Source: Lysinibacillus alkalisoli (GTDB lineage: Bacteria > Bacillota > Bacilli > Bacillales_A > Planococcaceae). Taken from it: a stretch of 64,000 nt of DNA. Of the stretch, positions 52,030 to 61,665 are shown in pieces. The stretch covers positions 1 to 64,000 of the forward strand of contig NZ_BMJT01000003.1 in assembly GCF_014643595.1 (NCBI RefSeq), given 5' to 3'. Position 1 is the first letter of the stretch. Each line of letters begins with the position of its first letter. The position numbers were made by a program, and so were the translations under genes. Under the pieces are notes generated by a model, which saw nothing but the letters and a program-made list of their open reading frames with translations, had not been told where the DNA came from and searched no databases.

Positions 52030-53797
52030 AATATGGAATAGTGTTGTCGGGAAGCTATGGGTAACCATTTTGCTTCTCGTTTCATTTGTACTGTTTGTTT
52101 TTACTTTATTAATGCTAGAGTTTCTGCAAAATTATCACGTGCAACAAGCAGAGGCATCATTAAGACAAACAGCTACGACAATTGCTAGCGTATTTGATGA
52201 GGAGCATCCGAGTAAGGAGACAGAAGGGGTATTAGCAGACATCTTACCAGAAGGCACCAATGCCCTTGTGGTTAATGCTGCAAAACAACCTATCTTAACG
52301 ATGCAAGAAGGCGAGAATCAAGCCGCCATTGCAAAAGAGATTTTATCAAATCAACAACTAGAAAAAGCCTATTCATCCAACGAACCAATTGTAAAAGAGA
52401 TGTTAATGCCCTCGTCTTCTAATAAAGAGGCCATTGATACTTATCTTGTACTAGCATTTCCTTTAAATGCTATGAATGATATGCACGGGGCTGTTTTTAT
52501 GTATCAAAACCCAGATGCCCTGCACAAAACCTCAAGAGAGACAACTAAAATTGTCTTATTATCAGCAGCAATTGCTTTTATTTTAACAACTTTCTTTGCT
52601 TTCTTTTTATCATCAAGAATTACATTACCTTTAAGAAAAATGCGAGAAACCGCTTTTGAGTTAGCCAAAGGAAAATTTGATAATAAAATTGAAGCAAGTC
52701 AAAATGACGAAATTGGTCAACTTGCCACTGCTTTTAATCAAATGGGACGGCAACTTAAACAAAACTTAGAGCTGATTAACCAAGAGAAAGAGCAATTGTC
52801 TAATATTTTAACGTCTATGACAGATGCTGTAATCACTTTTAATACCGATAGCACAATTTTATTAAGCAATCCACATGCTGAAAAGTTAATGCAAGAGTGG
52901 TTTATTAGTAAAGGGGCAGGTACTGAAGAACCACTGCCCCCAGAAATTTATCATATGCTTGATCATGTATTAGTATTTGAAGACAAGTTAGAAGAAGAGT
53001 TTGAAATGGATAATGCCTATTACAGTATCACCATTAGCCCGTTATATAGTGGCACTTCTATTCGTGGTGCTGTAGCTGTCATTCGTGATATGACAGAGCA
53101 ACATCGTCTAGAGAAGTTACGCTCTGACTTTATTGCGAATGTCTCGCATGAATTACGTACACCTATTGCTATGTTGCAAGGTTATTCAGAGGCTATTTTA
53201 GATGAAGTCGTGACGACAGAAGAGGATCGTACAGAGATGATTCGTATTATTTATGACGAGTCTAAACGTATGAGCCGTCTCGTGTCAGAGCTATTAGACT
53301 TAGCTAGGATGGAATCAGGGCATATGCGTTTATATAAAGAAGAACTGCCCATTAACGCTGTATTTGAGCGCATTACGCAAAAGTTTGCACAAGTAGCTCG
53401 TGACCATCACGTGCATTTACAGTATGAGAGTAACTTTGCTAATCATGAAACGATTAAATTAGATGAAGACCGTATTGAACAAGTATTAACTAATTTAATT
53501 GATAATGCTATTCGCCATACCCCACAAGACGGAACGGTTTCTGTCAAAATTATTAATGAGGCAAACTTTGCTAAAGTGCAGGTGAGTGATACAGGATGCG
53601 GGATTCCGCAAGAGGATTTACCTTATGTGTTTGAGCGCTTTTATAAAGCAGATAAGGCACGAACGAGAGCAAAGGGTGGTACTGGCCTTGGATTAGCGAT
53701 TGCACGAAATATTGTTAAAACGCATAACGGCACAATCCAAGTCGATAGCGTTGAAAAAGAAGGTACAACGTTTACCTTCTCCTTGCCACTGCATTAA
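52022..53797 (+). CDS. resE: Sensor histidine kinase ResE
   Basis: A 591-residue kinase: membrane helices at about 10-33 and 178-198 enclosing an outside sensor region, a HAMP domain (SSRITLPLRKMRETAFELAKG), a PAS domain (NILTSMTDAVITFNTDSTIL), HisKA with FIANVSHELRTPIAMLQGY, and HATPase boxes N (NLIDNAIRHTPQDG), G1 (SDTGCGIP) and G2 (GGTGLGLAIARN). The ATG at 52022 overlaps the resD end. Phosphorylates ResD in response to oxygen limitation or nitric oxide. Confidence 0.94.
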   Translation: MNRIWNSVVGKLWVTILLLVSFVLFVFTLLMLEFLQNYHVQQAEASLRQTATTIASVFDEEHPSKETEGVLADILPEGTNALVVNAAKQPILTMQEGENQAAIAKEILSNQQLEKAYSSNEPIVKEMLMPSSSNKEAIDTYLVLAFPLNAMNDMHGAVFMYQNPDALHKTSRETTKIVLLSAAIAFILTTFFAFFLSSRITLPLRKMRETAFELAKGKFDNKIEASQNDEIGQLATAFNQMGRQLKQNLELINQEKEQLSNILTSMTDAVITFNTDSTILLSNPHAEKLMQEWFISKGAGTEEPLPPEIYHMLDHVLVFEDKLEEEFEMDNAYYSITISPLYSGTSIRGAVAVIRDMTEQHRLEKLRSDFIANVSHELRTPIAMLQGYSEAILDEVVTTEEDRTEMIRIIYDESKRMSRLVSELLDLARMESGHMRLYKEELPINAVFERITQKFAQVARDHHVHLQYESNFANHETIKLDEDRIEQVLTNLIDNAIRHTPQDGTVSVKIINEANFAKVQVSDTGCGIPQEDLPYVFERFYKADKARTRAKGGTGLGLAIARNIVKTHNGTIQVDSVEKEGTTFTFSLPLH

Positions 53798-53864
53798 TCG
53801 TGTCAGAATAAAAAATGAGACAAAAGTAAAAAAGCTGAGATGTAATGACCTTAGTAGAAAAATG

Positions 53865-53901
53865 ACGTTAGGCCGAGTGGTATCTCGGTCTAACGTTTTT
53901 T
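53865..53901 (+). terminator. Terminator of the res operon
   Basis: ACGTTAGGCCGAG pairs with CTCGGTCTAACGT around TGGTAT, followed by TTTTTT. Confidence 0.88.
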
Positions 53902-54127
53902 GATTTAAGGAAACGATTTATGCCAATGAAAGGGGAGGCATTGGTGTGCCATTTGCAAGCGTCGAGTGATAAGGTAGCCCAGTATATTTTAAAAGATAAA
54001 TCTTTAGGTGTATTAAATCATACTATTTTTATATGTTTTTAGTTATTTTATACGAAATATAAAACAAAAGGGTTTACTTTTCGTGCAAAGTCTCCTATAG
54101 TAGAGTTGTATAATCAAATATATGATT

Positions 54128-54292
54128 CATCTTCGGGGCAGGGTGAGATTCCCGACCGGCGGTATTTTTGTTGTTATATAGCTAATTACATATAACAGTT
54201 GTAACAAATAAGCCCGCGACCCACTTTTTAAGTGGCTGATTTGGTGAGATGCCAAAGCCGACAGTATAGTCTGGATGGGAGAAGGTGAAGGT
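54128..54292 (+). ncRNA. FMN riboswitch (RFN element)
   Basis: All conserved parts of the RFN element are visible: CTTCGGGGCAGGG near the start, GAGATTCCCGACCGGCGG, AGCCCGCGACCC, the variable hairpin CACTTTTTAAGTGG, then GAT...GGTGAGATGCCAAAGCCGACAG-type segments and the closing GGATGGGAGAAGGTG. A TATAAT at 54109-54114 is a likely -10 box. It precedes a terminator and the riboflavin transporter gene, so FMN should switch ribU off. Confidence 0.95.
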
Positions 54293-54349
54293 ACGACATT
54301 TATTTTTGCTTTGGCAATAGAGGTGTCTTATTAAATGTGCCTAAATTCT

Positions 54350-54380
54350 CCCTACTACAAATTTGTGGTAGGGTTTTTTT
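54350..54380 (+). terminator. Riboswitch expression-platform terminator
   Basis: CCCTACTACAAA pairs with TTTGTGGTAGGG, followed by seven T. It lies about 57 bases after the RFN element and before the ribU ribosome-binding site, the usual layout for FMN-dependent termination. Confidence 0.9.
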
Positions 54381-54446
54381 GTCAAACAATAGGTATTGTC
54401 GACCTTTCTTCTTGCGAGATGTAATCAGCAAAGAGGAGAGAAACAA

Positions 54447-55034
54447 ATGAATAAGAAAAACCGTACGAAATATTTTGTAACAATTGGTATGTTAAGTAGT
54501 ATTGCTTTTGTATTGCATTTACTTAACTTCCCAATACCCCCATTTCCGCCATTTTTACGTGTAGATTTTAGTGATATGCCTGCTTTATTAGCAGTCATTA
54601 CAATGGGGCCAGGTGCAGGTATTTTAATTGAACTGTTTAAAAATGTATTAGATTGGCTCTTCACAGGTACAGAAACGGGTGTACCAGTAGGGCATATTGC
54701 CAACTTTACAACAGGTGTCTTATTTATTTTGCCTGTGTATGCTGTTTTTAATCGTTTTAAAACAGTAAGAGGTCTAGTAGCAGGGTTAGCTTTAGGTACT
54801 GTTGTTATGGCTGTAGGTATGAGCTTTTTAAACTATGCCGTATTTTTACCAATGTACACGTACTTCTTAGGTATGGAAAAGGTAGTAGGCAATGATTTAT
54901 ATGCGATGATTGTGAAAGGGATTTTGCCATTTAATATCGTTAAAGGCATTATTGTCACATGCATTATGGTAGTATTATTTAACATGATGAATAAATGGAT
55001 TGTTCAGCAACGTAAACTGGCTGGGCGTCATTAA
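54447..55034 (+). CDS. ribU: Riboflavin transporter RibU (ECF S component)
   Basis: A 195-residue membrane protein with about six helices and a basic N-terminus (MNKKNRTKYFVTIGML). LNFPIPPFPPFLRVDFSDMPALLA is the RibU/ECF S-component substrate region (given in part), and GPGAGILIELFKNVLDWLF follows. It takes up riboflavin with the shared ECF ATPase and T components, encoded elsewhere. I start at 54447 behind AAGAGGAGAG; an earlier in-frame codon at 54396 has no site. Controlled by the FMN riboswitch upstream. Confidence 0.94.
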   Translation: MNKKNRTKYFVTIGMLSSIAFVLHLLNFPIPPFPPFLRVDFSDMPALLAVITMGPGAGILIELFKNVLDWLFTGTETGVPVGHIANFTTGVLFILPVYAVFNRFKTVRGLVAGLALGTVVMAVGMSFLNYAVFLPMYTYFLGMEKVVGNDLYAMIVKGILPFNIVKGIIVTCIMVVLFNMMNKWIVQQRKLAGRH

Positions 55035-55177
55035 AATAAGGAACACATTCGCTTACAGATGCGATGTGTTCTTTTTTATGTTTAACATTGTCATAAGGAA
55101 AAAGGGAGCTTGACTTTTTGTAAAGCATAAAATTTGTTATAATTGATTTATCACATAAAAGTACAGGAGAAAACAAT

Positions 55178-55651
55178 ATGAGATGTCCTTCATGTCAATA
55201 TAATGGTACGCGTGTAGTAGATACACGACCTATAGACGATAATAAAGAGATTCGCCGACGTAGAGAATGCGAATCATGTGGTTTTCGATTTACAACATTT
55301 GAACGAATTGAAGAACGACCATTAATCGTAGTGAAAAAAGATGGTTCAAGGGAAGAATTTAGCCGTGAGAAATTATTGCGCGGTATGATTCGTGCTTGTG
55401 AGAAGCGCCCTGTGGCAGTGAAAGTGTTAGATGAATTAGCGATAAATATTGAAAAAAAATTACGCCAAATTGGTAATGCAGAAGTGCAGTCCTATGATAT
55501 TGGTGAGATGGTAATGGATGAATTAGTGACAATTGATGAAGTATCCTATGTGCGATTTGCATCCGTTTATCGTCAATTTAAAGATGTGAATGTATTTATC
55601 GATGAGATTCGTGAAATTATTGAAAGGCAAGCAAATGCAAAAGAGAAGTAA
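55178..55651 (+). CDS. nrdR: Transcriptional repressor NrdR
   Basis: A 157-residue NrdR: N-terminal zinc ribbon ([32 protein letters not shown], four Cys) and an ATP-cone ([20 protein letters not shown]...). It senses ATP/dATP and represses ribonucleotide reductase operons through paired NrdR boxes, which are present at 23082-23128 upstream of nrdHIEF. AGGAG precedes the ATG. Followed 14 bases later by dnaB, the same nrdR-dnaB-dnaI order as in Bacillus. Confidence 0.96.
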   Translation: MRCPSCQYNGTRVVDTRPIDDNKEIRRRRECESCGFRFTTFERIEERPLIVVKKDGSREEFSREKLLRGMIRACEKRPVAVKVLDELAINIEKKLRQIGNAEVQSYDIGEMVMDELVTIDEVSYVRFASVYRQFKDVNVFIDEIREIIERQANAKEK

Positions 55652-55665
55652 GGGGTGAAGGGGTA

Positions 55666-58296
55666 ATGTCGCTATTGCCAAAAGAGTTGCATCAAAATGA
55701 CTATTTTAAAGTAGATATGCCAGATTACCTTTCGACGAATGAACGCCAATTGTTAACATTATTGTACCAACCAATTGTAGGTGCACAAGCATTAAGTCTT
55801 TACTTTACATTATGGGCAGAAGGCGAGGCCAATCACGACCGCGCTTCTACCCATTTTTATTTAATGCAAATGTTAAATACATCATTACAAAATATATGGC
55901 AAGCTCGCATTTCTTTAGAAGCAATTGGTTTGTTACGGACATTTAGAAAAGATGACGATGACGATGTTTTATTAATTTATGAATTAGAACGCCCAGTTCC
56001 TGTGCGCCGGTTTTTAGCGGATCCTTTATTATCGATGCTATTATATAGTAAAGTAGGCGAGCACAATTATCGTAATTTGCGCCAGCGTTTTTTACGTAAA
56101 ATAACAGACCGTTCAAATTGTAACGAAGTAACCCGCTCTTTTACAGATGTTTATCAACCGATTAATGTGACATTGCCTCAAGATGTACAGACAGTGCCTG
56201 CTTTGACAGGGGCGGTTGATTATCCATTTAAGCATTATCAATTTGACTATCGTTTATTCCAAAGAGGTTTGTCAGAGCAATTTGTGCCTGCGAAAGCGTT
56301 AACAGCTGAAGTGAGAGAATGGATTATGAAGTTAGCGTTCTTGTATTCTTTTGATGAGTTGCAAATGCAAAGAGTTGTGCATGCAGCGATCGATGCCTCT
56401 CATCGCATTCCTTTACAACGGCTCAAAGAAGAAGCTCGTGCGCTCTACAAATTACACGTCTCAGTGACACCGCCACAGTTAAAACCTGTATTTACAAGAG
56501 CGACAAATACCGCAACAGAGACAAAGCCAAAAACGAAAGAACAGCGGCATATTTTATATCTTGAACAAACAAGCCCTATTGAAAACTTGCAAAGGCTACA
56601 CAAAGGTAGCCAACCATCCCAAGAATCTATTGATATTGTACATCGTCTATCAACGGATTATGATTTTTCTTTTGGTGTGGTGAATGCGTTAGTTGAGTAT
56701 GTCATGCTGATTACAGATATGAAGTTGCCAAAGCGTTTCGTTGAAACAGTAGCTGAACAGTGGCAAAGAAAAGGCATAAAAAATGCCACTGAAGCTTTAC
56801 AATTGGCAAGGCAAGAGCAAGATAAAAAGCAGCAGCAATTTGTGCCTAAAGTAACGACAGTAACAGAGAAAACAGGTAGTCATTATGATGATTTAACACC
56901 GTACGAATTTTTAAAACAATTGAATGACAATAAAGAGCCATTTTCATTTATTGTCGAACAAGCGGAACGTTTAGTGTTACAACAGGGGATGCCGATTGGT
57001 GTGGTGAATGTATTAATGGAGTTTGCGATGGCTAAAACAAACGGTACAATGTCACGTAAATACATTGAAACGATTGCGAGTAATTGGTTGAACCTAGGTA
57101 TTGAAACAACACAACAAGCAAAAGACTATCTTGTACAAGATAGTCAACAACTTAATTATCAACCTAAAGTGACAGCAGCCCACTTTACCACACAGCAAGT
57201 GGGAGCTGTGTATGAGCGATATGAGTTCACAACACCTTATCAATTTGTAAAAAATTATAATAACGGGGCGGAACCGTTTTCAAGTATGATGCAAATGATT
57301 GAGAACTTAGTATTGCAATACGAACTTTCTGTCGGTGTTGTCAACGTATTAGTAGAGCATGTATTAACAGAGCAACAAGGCCAACTGCCTAAGCGCCTTG
57401 TAGAGACGATTGCGAATACATGGCGTCAACAAAACATCACAACAGCGGAGCAAGCCTTACAAGCAATTGAGCAAAACGAAGTGCGTAAAAAAGCACAGTT
57501 CACACCTAAAGTGACAACAGCTCCTACTACACAGCTTGATGAGGAAAAACCATATGCGGTAACACCCTATGTCTTTCTTAAAAAAATGCATAAAGGTAAA
57601 GAACCACTGATTAAAGACGCTCAGTTGGCAGAGTCTTTAGTTGTGAAGTTTGAGTTACCTATTATGGTTGCAAATGTGTTAGTTGAATATGTGTTTGGGT
57701 TAAAACAACAACTCCCTAAACGCTATGTAGAGACGATTGCGAATACATGGCGATTGCAACAAATTGATACTGTATCAAAAGCAAAAGAGGCCACACAGTT
57801 CTCTCAACAGTACCAAGCCCAAATTACTGAGGCAAACGTTGTTGATGACAAGTTTGTGCAGTATGAAGGCCATACCCCACAAGCATTTTTACAACAATTG
57901 TTTAAAGGTAAGCCTTTAGAAAAAGATATTAAGATGGCAGAGACCTTGGTATTAAAACAAGAAATGCCCATCGGTGTCGTGAATGTGTTAATGGAGTATA
58001 TTTTTACTATTAAAGAGGGCGTATTAAATGAGCGTTATGTAGAGACAATTGCTACGTCATGGCGTGCAAAAGAAATTCATACGACAGAGCAAGCTGTCAA
58101 TGAAGTAACAAGAGCTAATAAAGCGTATGAGGAGCGACAAAAAAGAGCTCAAGTTAAGCCATGGGGCAAAGTAGAAGTAGTGCCAGACTGGTTAGATAAA
58201 ACGTATGATACCGTGACGCCACCAACACAGGAAGAGGCCATTGACTTTGAACAAGAGCGTGAGAAGATTATGGCTTTATTAAATCGTAAACAATAA
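55666..58296 (+). CDS. dnaB: Replication initiation and membrane attachment protein DnaB, repeat-expanded
   Basis: An 876-residue protein, much longer than B. subtilis DnaB (about 470). Residues 1-265 are the DDBH1 winged-helix region (MSLLPKELHQNDYFKV; YQPIVGAQALSLYFTLWAEG). From about 299 to 820 come five tandem copies of a roughly 85-residue DDBH2-like unit with a period near 108: starts 299, 410, 520, 630 and 735. Each has (T)PxxFL/V, a helix with VVN(V/A)L(V/M)E and the end (K/R)xxxETxAxxW. Linkers are Gln-rich with a FxPKVTT-type string. The end is KVEVVPDWLD. DnaB recruits DnaI and the replicative helicase with DnaD at oriC. The usual protein has two such units. AAGGGGTGAAGGGG precedes the ATG. 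Confidence 0.93.
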   Translation: MSLLPKELHQNDYFKVDMPDYLSTNERQLLTLLYQPIVGAQALSLYFTLWAEGEANHDRASTHFYLMQMLNTSLQNIWQARISLEAIGLLRTFRKDDDDDVLLIYELERPVPVRRFLADPLLSMLLYSKVGEHNYRNLRQRFLRKITDRSNCNEVTRSFTDVYQPINVTLPQDVQTVPALTGAVDYPFKHYQFDYRLFQRGLSEQFVPAKALTAEVREWIMKLAFLYSFDELQMQRVVHAAIDASHRIPLQRLKEEARALYKLHVSVTPPQLKPVFTRATNTATETKPKTKEQRHILYLEQTSPIENLQRLHKGSQPSQESIDIVHRLSTDYDFSFGVVNALVEYVMLITDMKLPKRFVETVAEQWQRKGIKNATEALQLARQEQDKKQQQFVPKVTTVTEKTGSHYDDLTPYEFLKQLNDNKEPFSFIVEQAERLVLQQGMPIGVVNVLMEFAMAKTNGTMSRKYIETIASNWLNLGIETTQQAKDYLVQDSQQLNYQPKVTAAHFTTQQVGAVYERYEFTTPYQFVKNYNNGAEPFSSMMQMIENLVLQYELSVGVVNVLVEHVLTEQQGQLPKRLVETIANTWRQQNITTAEQALQAIEQNEVRKKAQFTPKVTTAPTTQLDEEKPYAVTPYVFLKKMHKGKEPLIKDAQLAESLVVKFELPIMVANVLVEYVFGLKQQLPKRYVETIANTWRLQQIDTVSKAKEATQFSQQYQAQITEANVVDDKFVQYEGHTPQAFLQQLFKGKPLEKDIKMAETLVLKQEMPIGVVNVLMEYIFTIKEGVLNERYVETIATSWRAKEIHTTEQAVNEVTRANKAYEERQKRAQVKPWGKVEVVPDWLDKTYDTVTPPTQEEAIDFEQEREKIMALLNRKQ
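56560..58126 (+). repeat. Five tandem DDBH2-like coding repeats in dnaB
   Basis: Coding repeats start near 56560, 56893, 57223, 57553 and 57868. The protein copies are clearly related (VVNALVEYV, VVNVLMEFA, VVNVLVEHV, VANVLVEYV, VVNVLMEYI; RFVETVAEQW, KYIETIASNW, RLVETIANTW, RYVETIANTW, RYVETIATSW). Copies 3 and 4 share ETIANTWR, and their DNA still matches (GAGACGATTGCGAATACATGG at both, given here in words of at most 20 bases: GAGACGATTGCGAATACATG), so that duplication looks recent. Confidence 0.85.
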
Positions 58297-58311
58297 TGGA
58301 TGGTGAATGCT

Positions 58312-59232
58312 ATGGAGCCAATAAAAAAAGCGTTAGAACGTATGCAAATTCCTAATTTTAGCGAACGCTATGAGAATGCTCGGCAAGAGATATTAGGTCA
58401 TCCTGATATTCAAAATTTTATTCAACAACATCAATTAGAAGCATCAGAAGTAGAAAAGGCGTTGCCTAAGTTTTTAGAATATGTGGAGCAAGCCGCTGTG
58501 TGTTGTCATCAAGGTAGTGTGAAGGCATGCACAAACACTGTGCCAGGTTGTGTGCCTGTCTTGATAAAAGATGCCTATGCAATTAACGTGAAATATGTAG
58601 CCTGTCAGCAAAAGAAACGAGAAGATGAACAACGTCAAGTTGCTGCGCGTATTACAAGTTTACACATGCCTAAAGATACATTAAATGCTTCTATGCAAAA
58701 TATTGATTACAATACGAAAGAGCGCCTAGCATTAGGGACGTTTATAGGCCATTTCTTATTGCAAATCAAACAAGGACAAACACCAGCTAAAGGGCTATAT
58801 TTGCATGGCTCTTATGGTGTAGGTAAGTCGTATGTTTTAGGCGCTTTAGCTAATGATTTAGCTTTACTCGGTGTGGCGTCTGTGTTAGTTTATGTACCTG
58901 AGTTTTTATTGGAATTAAAGCAAGCGATTGATGATCGAACATTACTAGACAAAATCAAATTGGTGAAAGAAGCACCAATCTTAATGTTAGATGATTTAGG
59001 GGCAGAGACATTAAGTGCTTGGTCAAGAGATGAAGTATTAGGCTCTATTTTACATTATCGAATGGCAGAAAAATTACCTGTATTCATTTCGAGTAATTTT
59101 GATTATGATGAGTTAGAAGAACATTTCGCTCACGTAAAAGGGAATGTAGAACGGGTGAAAGCAACGCGTTTAATGGAGCGTATTAAAGCTACGACAGAGC
59201 CAATCAATATGACAGGTGAAAGTCGTCGCTAA
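58312..59232 (+). CDS. dnaI: Primosomal protein DnaI (helicase loader)
   Basis: A 306-residue AAA+ loader. The N-terminal helicase-binding domain has a Cys/His cluster (AVCCHQGSVKACTNTVPGC) for zinc; the C-terminal ATPase has Walker A GSYGVGKSY, Walker B ILMLDDLGAE, sensor SSNFDYDEL and the Arg-finger region RLMERI. It loads the replicative helicase with DnaB and DnaD. I start at 58312 (MEPIKKALERM), matching the family start MEPI; an ATG at 58300 would add four residues. It begins 15 bases after dnaB. Confidence 0.95.
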   Translation: MEPIKKALERMQIPNFSERYENARQEILGHPDIQNFIQQHQLEASEVEKALPKFLEYVEQAAVCCHQGSVKACTNTVPGCVPVLIKDAYAINVKYVACQQKKREDEQRQVAARITSLHMPKDTLNASMQNIDYNTKERLALGTFIGHFLLQIKQGQTPAKGLYLHGSYGVGKSYVLGALANDLALLGVASVLVYVPEFLLELKQAIDDRTLLDKIKLVKEAPILMLDDLGAETLSAWSRDEVLGSILHYRMAEKLPVFISSNFDYDELEEHFAHVKGNVERVKATRLMERIKATTEPINMTGESRR

Positions 59233-59249
59233 TAAAGGGTTGCCAAATC

Positions 59250-59526
59250 ACTCAATGAGGCGTATACTGTCTGTATTCAAATAACAAATGCGATGATGTA
59301 GGACATGAACATGATGTATCAACTTAGCAGAGAGGGAAGTCGCTGGCTGAAAACTTCCTAAGCAGAGCATAATGCTTTACTCCCTACTAGCAGTAAAAGG
59401 GTCAAATCTTTTACCGTACCCAGCACGTTAGCTGATGTAGAGCTTCGTCTAAACTATTTTGTTTGGAAGGAAGAAGGGTGGAACCACGAGCACAATCCTC
59501 GTCCCTTTTAGGACGAGGATTTTTTG
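59250..59526 (+). ncRNA. T-box riboswitch of thrS
   Basis: The T-box core AGGGTGGAACCACG is at 59475-59488. Upstream is a stem I with a GTAGG/CCTAC base and a distal hairpin GGAAG...CTTCC; downstream the terminator AATCCTCGTCC/GGACGAGGATT (59494-59504/59511-59521) and TTTTT. Uncharged tRNA(Thr) should pair with the specifier and the core to allow read-through into thrS. I could not place the specifier codon with confidence; an ACT near 59393 is the only Thr codon on the 3' side of stem I that I noted. Confidence 0.93.
59494..59525 (+). terminator. T-box terminator
   Basis: AATCCTCGTCC pairs perfectly with GGACGAGGATT around CTTTTA, followed by TTTT. It competes with the antiterminator that includes the T-box core. 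Confidence 0.93.
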
Positions 59527-59554
59527 TGTGTAAAAAAAGAAGGAGTGTATTAAC

Positions 59555-61498
59555 ATGGCAGAGATGATTCAACTTACTTTTCCAGATGGTGCAGTGAAGG
59601 AGTTTCCTAAAGGCACATCAACAGATGATGTAGCGGCTTCAATTAGTCCAGGGCTACGTAAAAAAGCATATGCAGGTAAAATTAATAATGAAGTAGTTGA
59701 TTTATCAACACCAATCGATGTGGATGCATCGATTGCAATTATTACACAAGATGATGAAGAAGCGCTAGAAGTATTACGTCATTCAACAGCTCATTTATTA
59801 GCACAAGCTGTTAAACGTTTATATCCAGATGCCAAATTAGGGATAGGCCCTGTTATTGAAAATGGCTTTTACTATGACATTGACTCTCCGACAACAATTA
59901 CAGCAGAAGACTTGCCAGCAATTGAAAAAGAGATGAAAAAAATTATTGCAGAAAATATACCTGTTACGCGCAAAGTGGTTTCTCGTGAGGAAGCAAAAGC
60001 GCTTTATGAAGAAGTTGGCGATGAATATAAATTAGAGTTATTAGATGCTATTCCAGCAGGGGAGCAAGTATCAATTTATTATCAAGGCGATTTCTTTGAT
60101 TTATGTCGTGGGGTGCATGTGCCTTCAACAGGTAAAATCCGTGAATTTAAATTATTATCATTAGCAGGCGCTTATTGGCGTGGTGATTCTAATAATAAAA
60201 TGTTACAACGCATTTATGGTACAGCATTCTTTAAGAAGGATGAACTCAAACATCATTTACAAATGCTTGAAGAAGCAAAGGAACGTGATCATCGTAAATT
60301 AGGACGAGAGCTAGAAATCTTCCACCTTAGCCAAAAAGTAGGCATGGGTTTACCATTATGGTTGCCAAATGGCGCAACAATACGCCGTACAATCGAGCGT
60401 TATATCGTAGATAAGGAGCTTTCACTAGGTTATAGCCATGTATATACGCCTGTATTAGGTTCTAAGGAGTTGTATCAAACATCAGGTCACTGGGACCATT
60501 ATCAAGAAGATATGTTCCCTGCTATGGAACGTGACAATGAAACCTTTGTGTTACGTCCAATGAACTGCCCTCACCATATGATGGTTTATAAATCAAAAAT
60601 GCGTTCGTATCGTGATTTGCCAATTCGTATCGCTGAGTTAGGAAATATGCATCGTTATGAAATGAGTGGCGCTGTTTCTGGTTTACAACGTGTAAGAGGG
60701 ATGACATTAAATGATGGCCATAACTTTGTGCGTCCAGACCAAATCCGTGATGAGTTAGTACATGCACTTGAACTTGTACGTGAAGTATATAGCGATTTTG
60801 GGATTGAAGATTTCCGTTTCCGCTTATCTTATCGTGACCCAGCAGATACAGAAAAATATTTTGATGATGATGAGATGTGGGAAAAAGCACAAAAAATGTT
60901 AAAAGAAGCTGCAGATACTGTAGGGCTAGCGTATTACGAGGCAGAGGGTGAAGCGGCTTTTTACGGGCCTAAAATAGATATTCAAGTGAAAACAGCAATT
61001 GGTAAGGAAGAAACATTATCAACTGTACAGCTAGATTTCTTACTACCCGAACGCTTTGATTTATCTTACATTGGCGAAGATGGCAAACATCACCGCCCAG
61101 TTGTTATTCACCGTGGTGTGGTCTCTACGATGGAACGTTTCGTAGCCTTCCTATTGGAGGAATATAAAGGGGCTTTACCGACATGGTTGTCACCAATTCA
61201 AGTGCAAGTGATTCCTGTATCAAATGATGCACACTTTGACTACGCTAAACAAGTGGAAGTTGCTTTATTAAGAGCTGGTGTACGTGTTGAGATTGACCAC
61301 CGTGAAGAAAAATTAGGCTATAAAATTCGCGAAGCGCAAATGCAAAAGATCCCTTATATGCTAGTGCTTGGTGACAAAGAAAAAGAAACCGAAGGCGTAA
61401 ATATTCGTCGTTACGGTTCAAAAGACTCTGAAACAGTTGCATTAGAAGATTTTGTAGCATTGATTACAGAAGAGATTACAACAAAAAAGAAAAAATAA
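59555..61498 (+). CDS. thrS: Threonyl-tRNA synthetase
   Basis: A 647-residue class II synthetase: N-terminal TGS domain ([18 protein letters not shown]), the editing domain with [16 protein letters not shown] and [13 protein letters not shown] (HxxxH and Cys), the catalytic core ([21 protein letters not shown] motif 2 region with Zn-binding Cys; [30 protein letters not shown] motif 3) and the anticodon-binding domain ([35 protein letters not shown]). AAGGAG precedes the ATG. Controlled by the T-box upstream. Confidence 0.97.
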   Translation: MAEMIQLTFPDGAVKEFPKGTSTDDVAASISPGLRKKAYAGKINNEVVDLSTPIDVDASIAIITQDDEEALEVLRHSTAHLLAQAVKRLYPDAKLGIGPVIENGFYYDIDSPTTITAEDLPAIEKEMKKIIAENIPVTRKVVSREEAKALYEEVGDEYKLELLDAIPAGEQVSIYYQGDFFDLCRGVHVPSTGKIREFKLLSLAGAYWRGDSNNKMLQRIYGTAFFKKDELKHHLQMLEEAKERDHRKLGRELEIFHLSQKVGMGLPLWLPNGATIRRTIERYIVDKELSLGYSHVYTPVLGSKELYQTSGHWDHYQEDMFPAMERDNETFVLRPMNCPHHMMVYKSKMRSYRDLPIRIAELGNMHRYEMSGAVSGLQRVRGMTLNDGHNFVRPDQIRDELVHALELVREVYSDFGIEDFRFRLSYRDPADTEKYFDDDEMWEKAQKMLKEAADTVGLAYYEAEGEAAFYGPKIDIQVKTAIGKEETLSTVQLDFLLPERFDLSYIGEDGKHHRPVVIHRGVVSTMERFVAFLLEEYKGALPTWLSPIQVQVIPVSNDAHFDYAKQVEVALLRAGVRVEIDHREEKLGYKIREAQMQKIPYMLVLGDKEKETEGVNIRRYGSKDSETVALEDFVALITEEITTKKKK

Positions 61499-61507
61499 GT
61501 ATGAGCT

Positions 61508-61538
61508 AGAGCACTGATAATATGCAGTGCTCTTTTTC
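61508..61538 (+). terminator. Terminator after thrS
   Basis: AGAGCACTG pairs perfectly with CAGTGCTCT, followed by TTTTT. Confidence 0.88.
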
Positions 61539-61665
61539 TATGATAATAGTAGAGTAGCTCATTTATTAATGAACTCACTTTTTTACGTAATGTGAATTTT
61601 CTTTCCATTCCTATTCTTAGCTCATATAATAAAGGTAAGGTACTATGAGGATTGGAGGAATGGCA

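Noticed and set aside
59360-59400. Thr specifier codon of the T-box
   Set aside because: An ACT is present on the 3' side of stem I, but it adjoins the basal stem and lacks the usual following purine, so it was not called.
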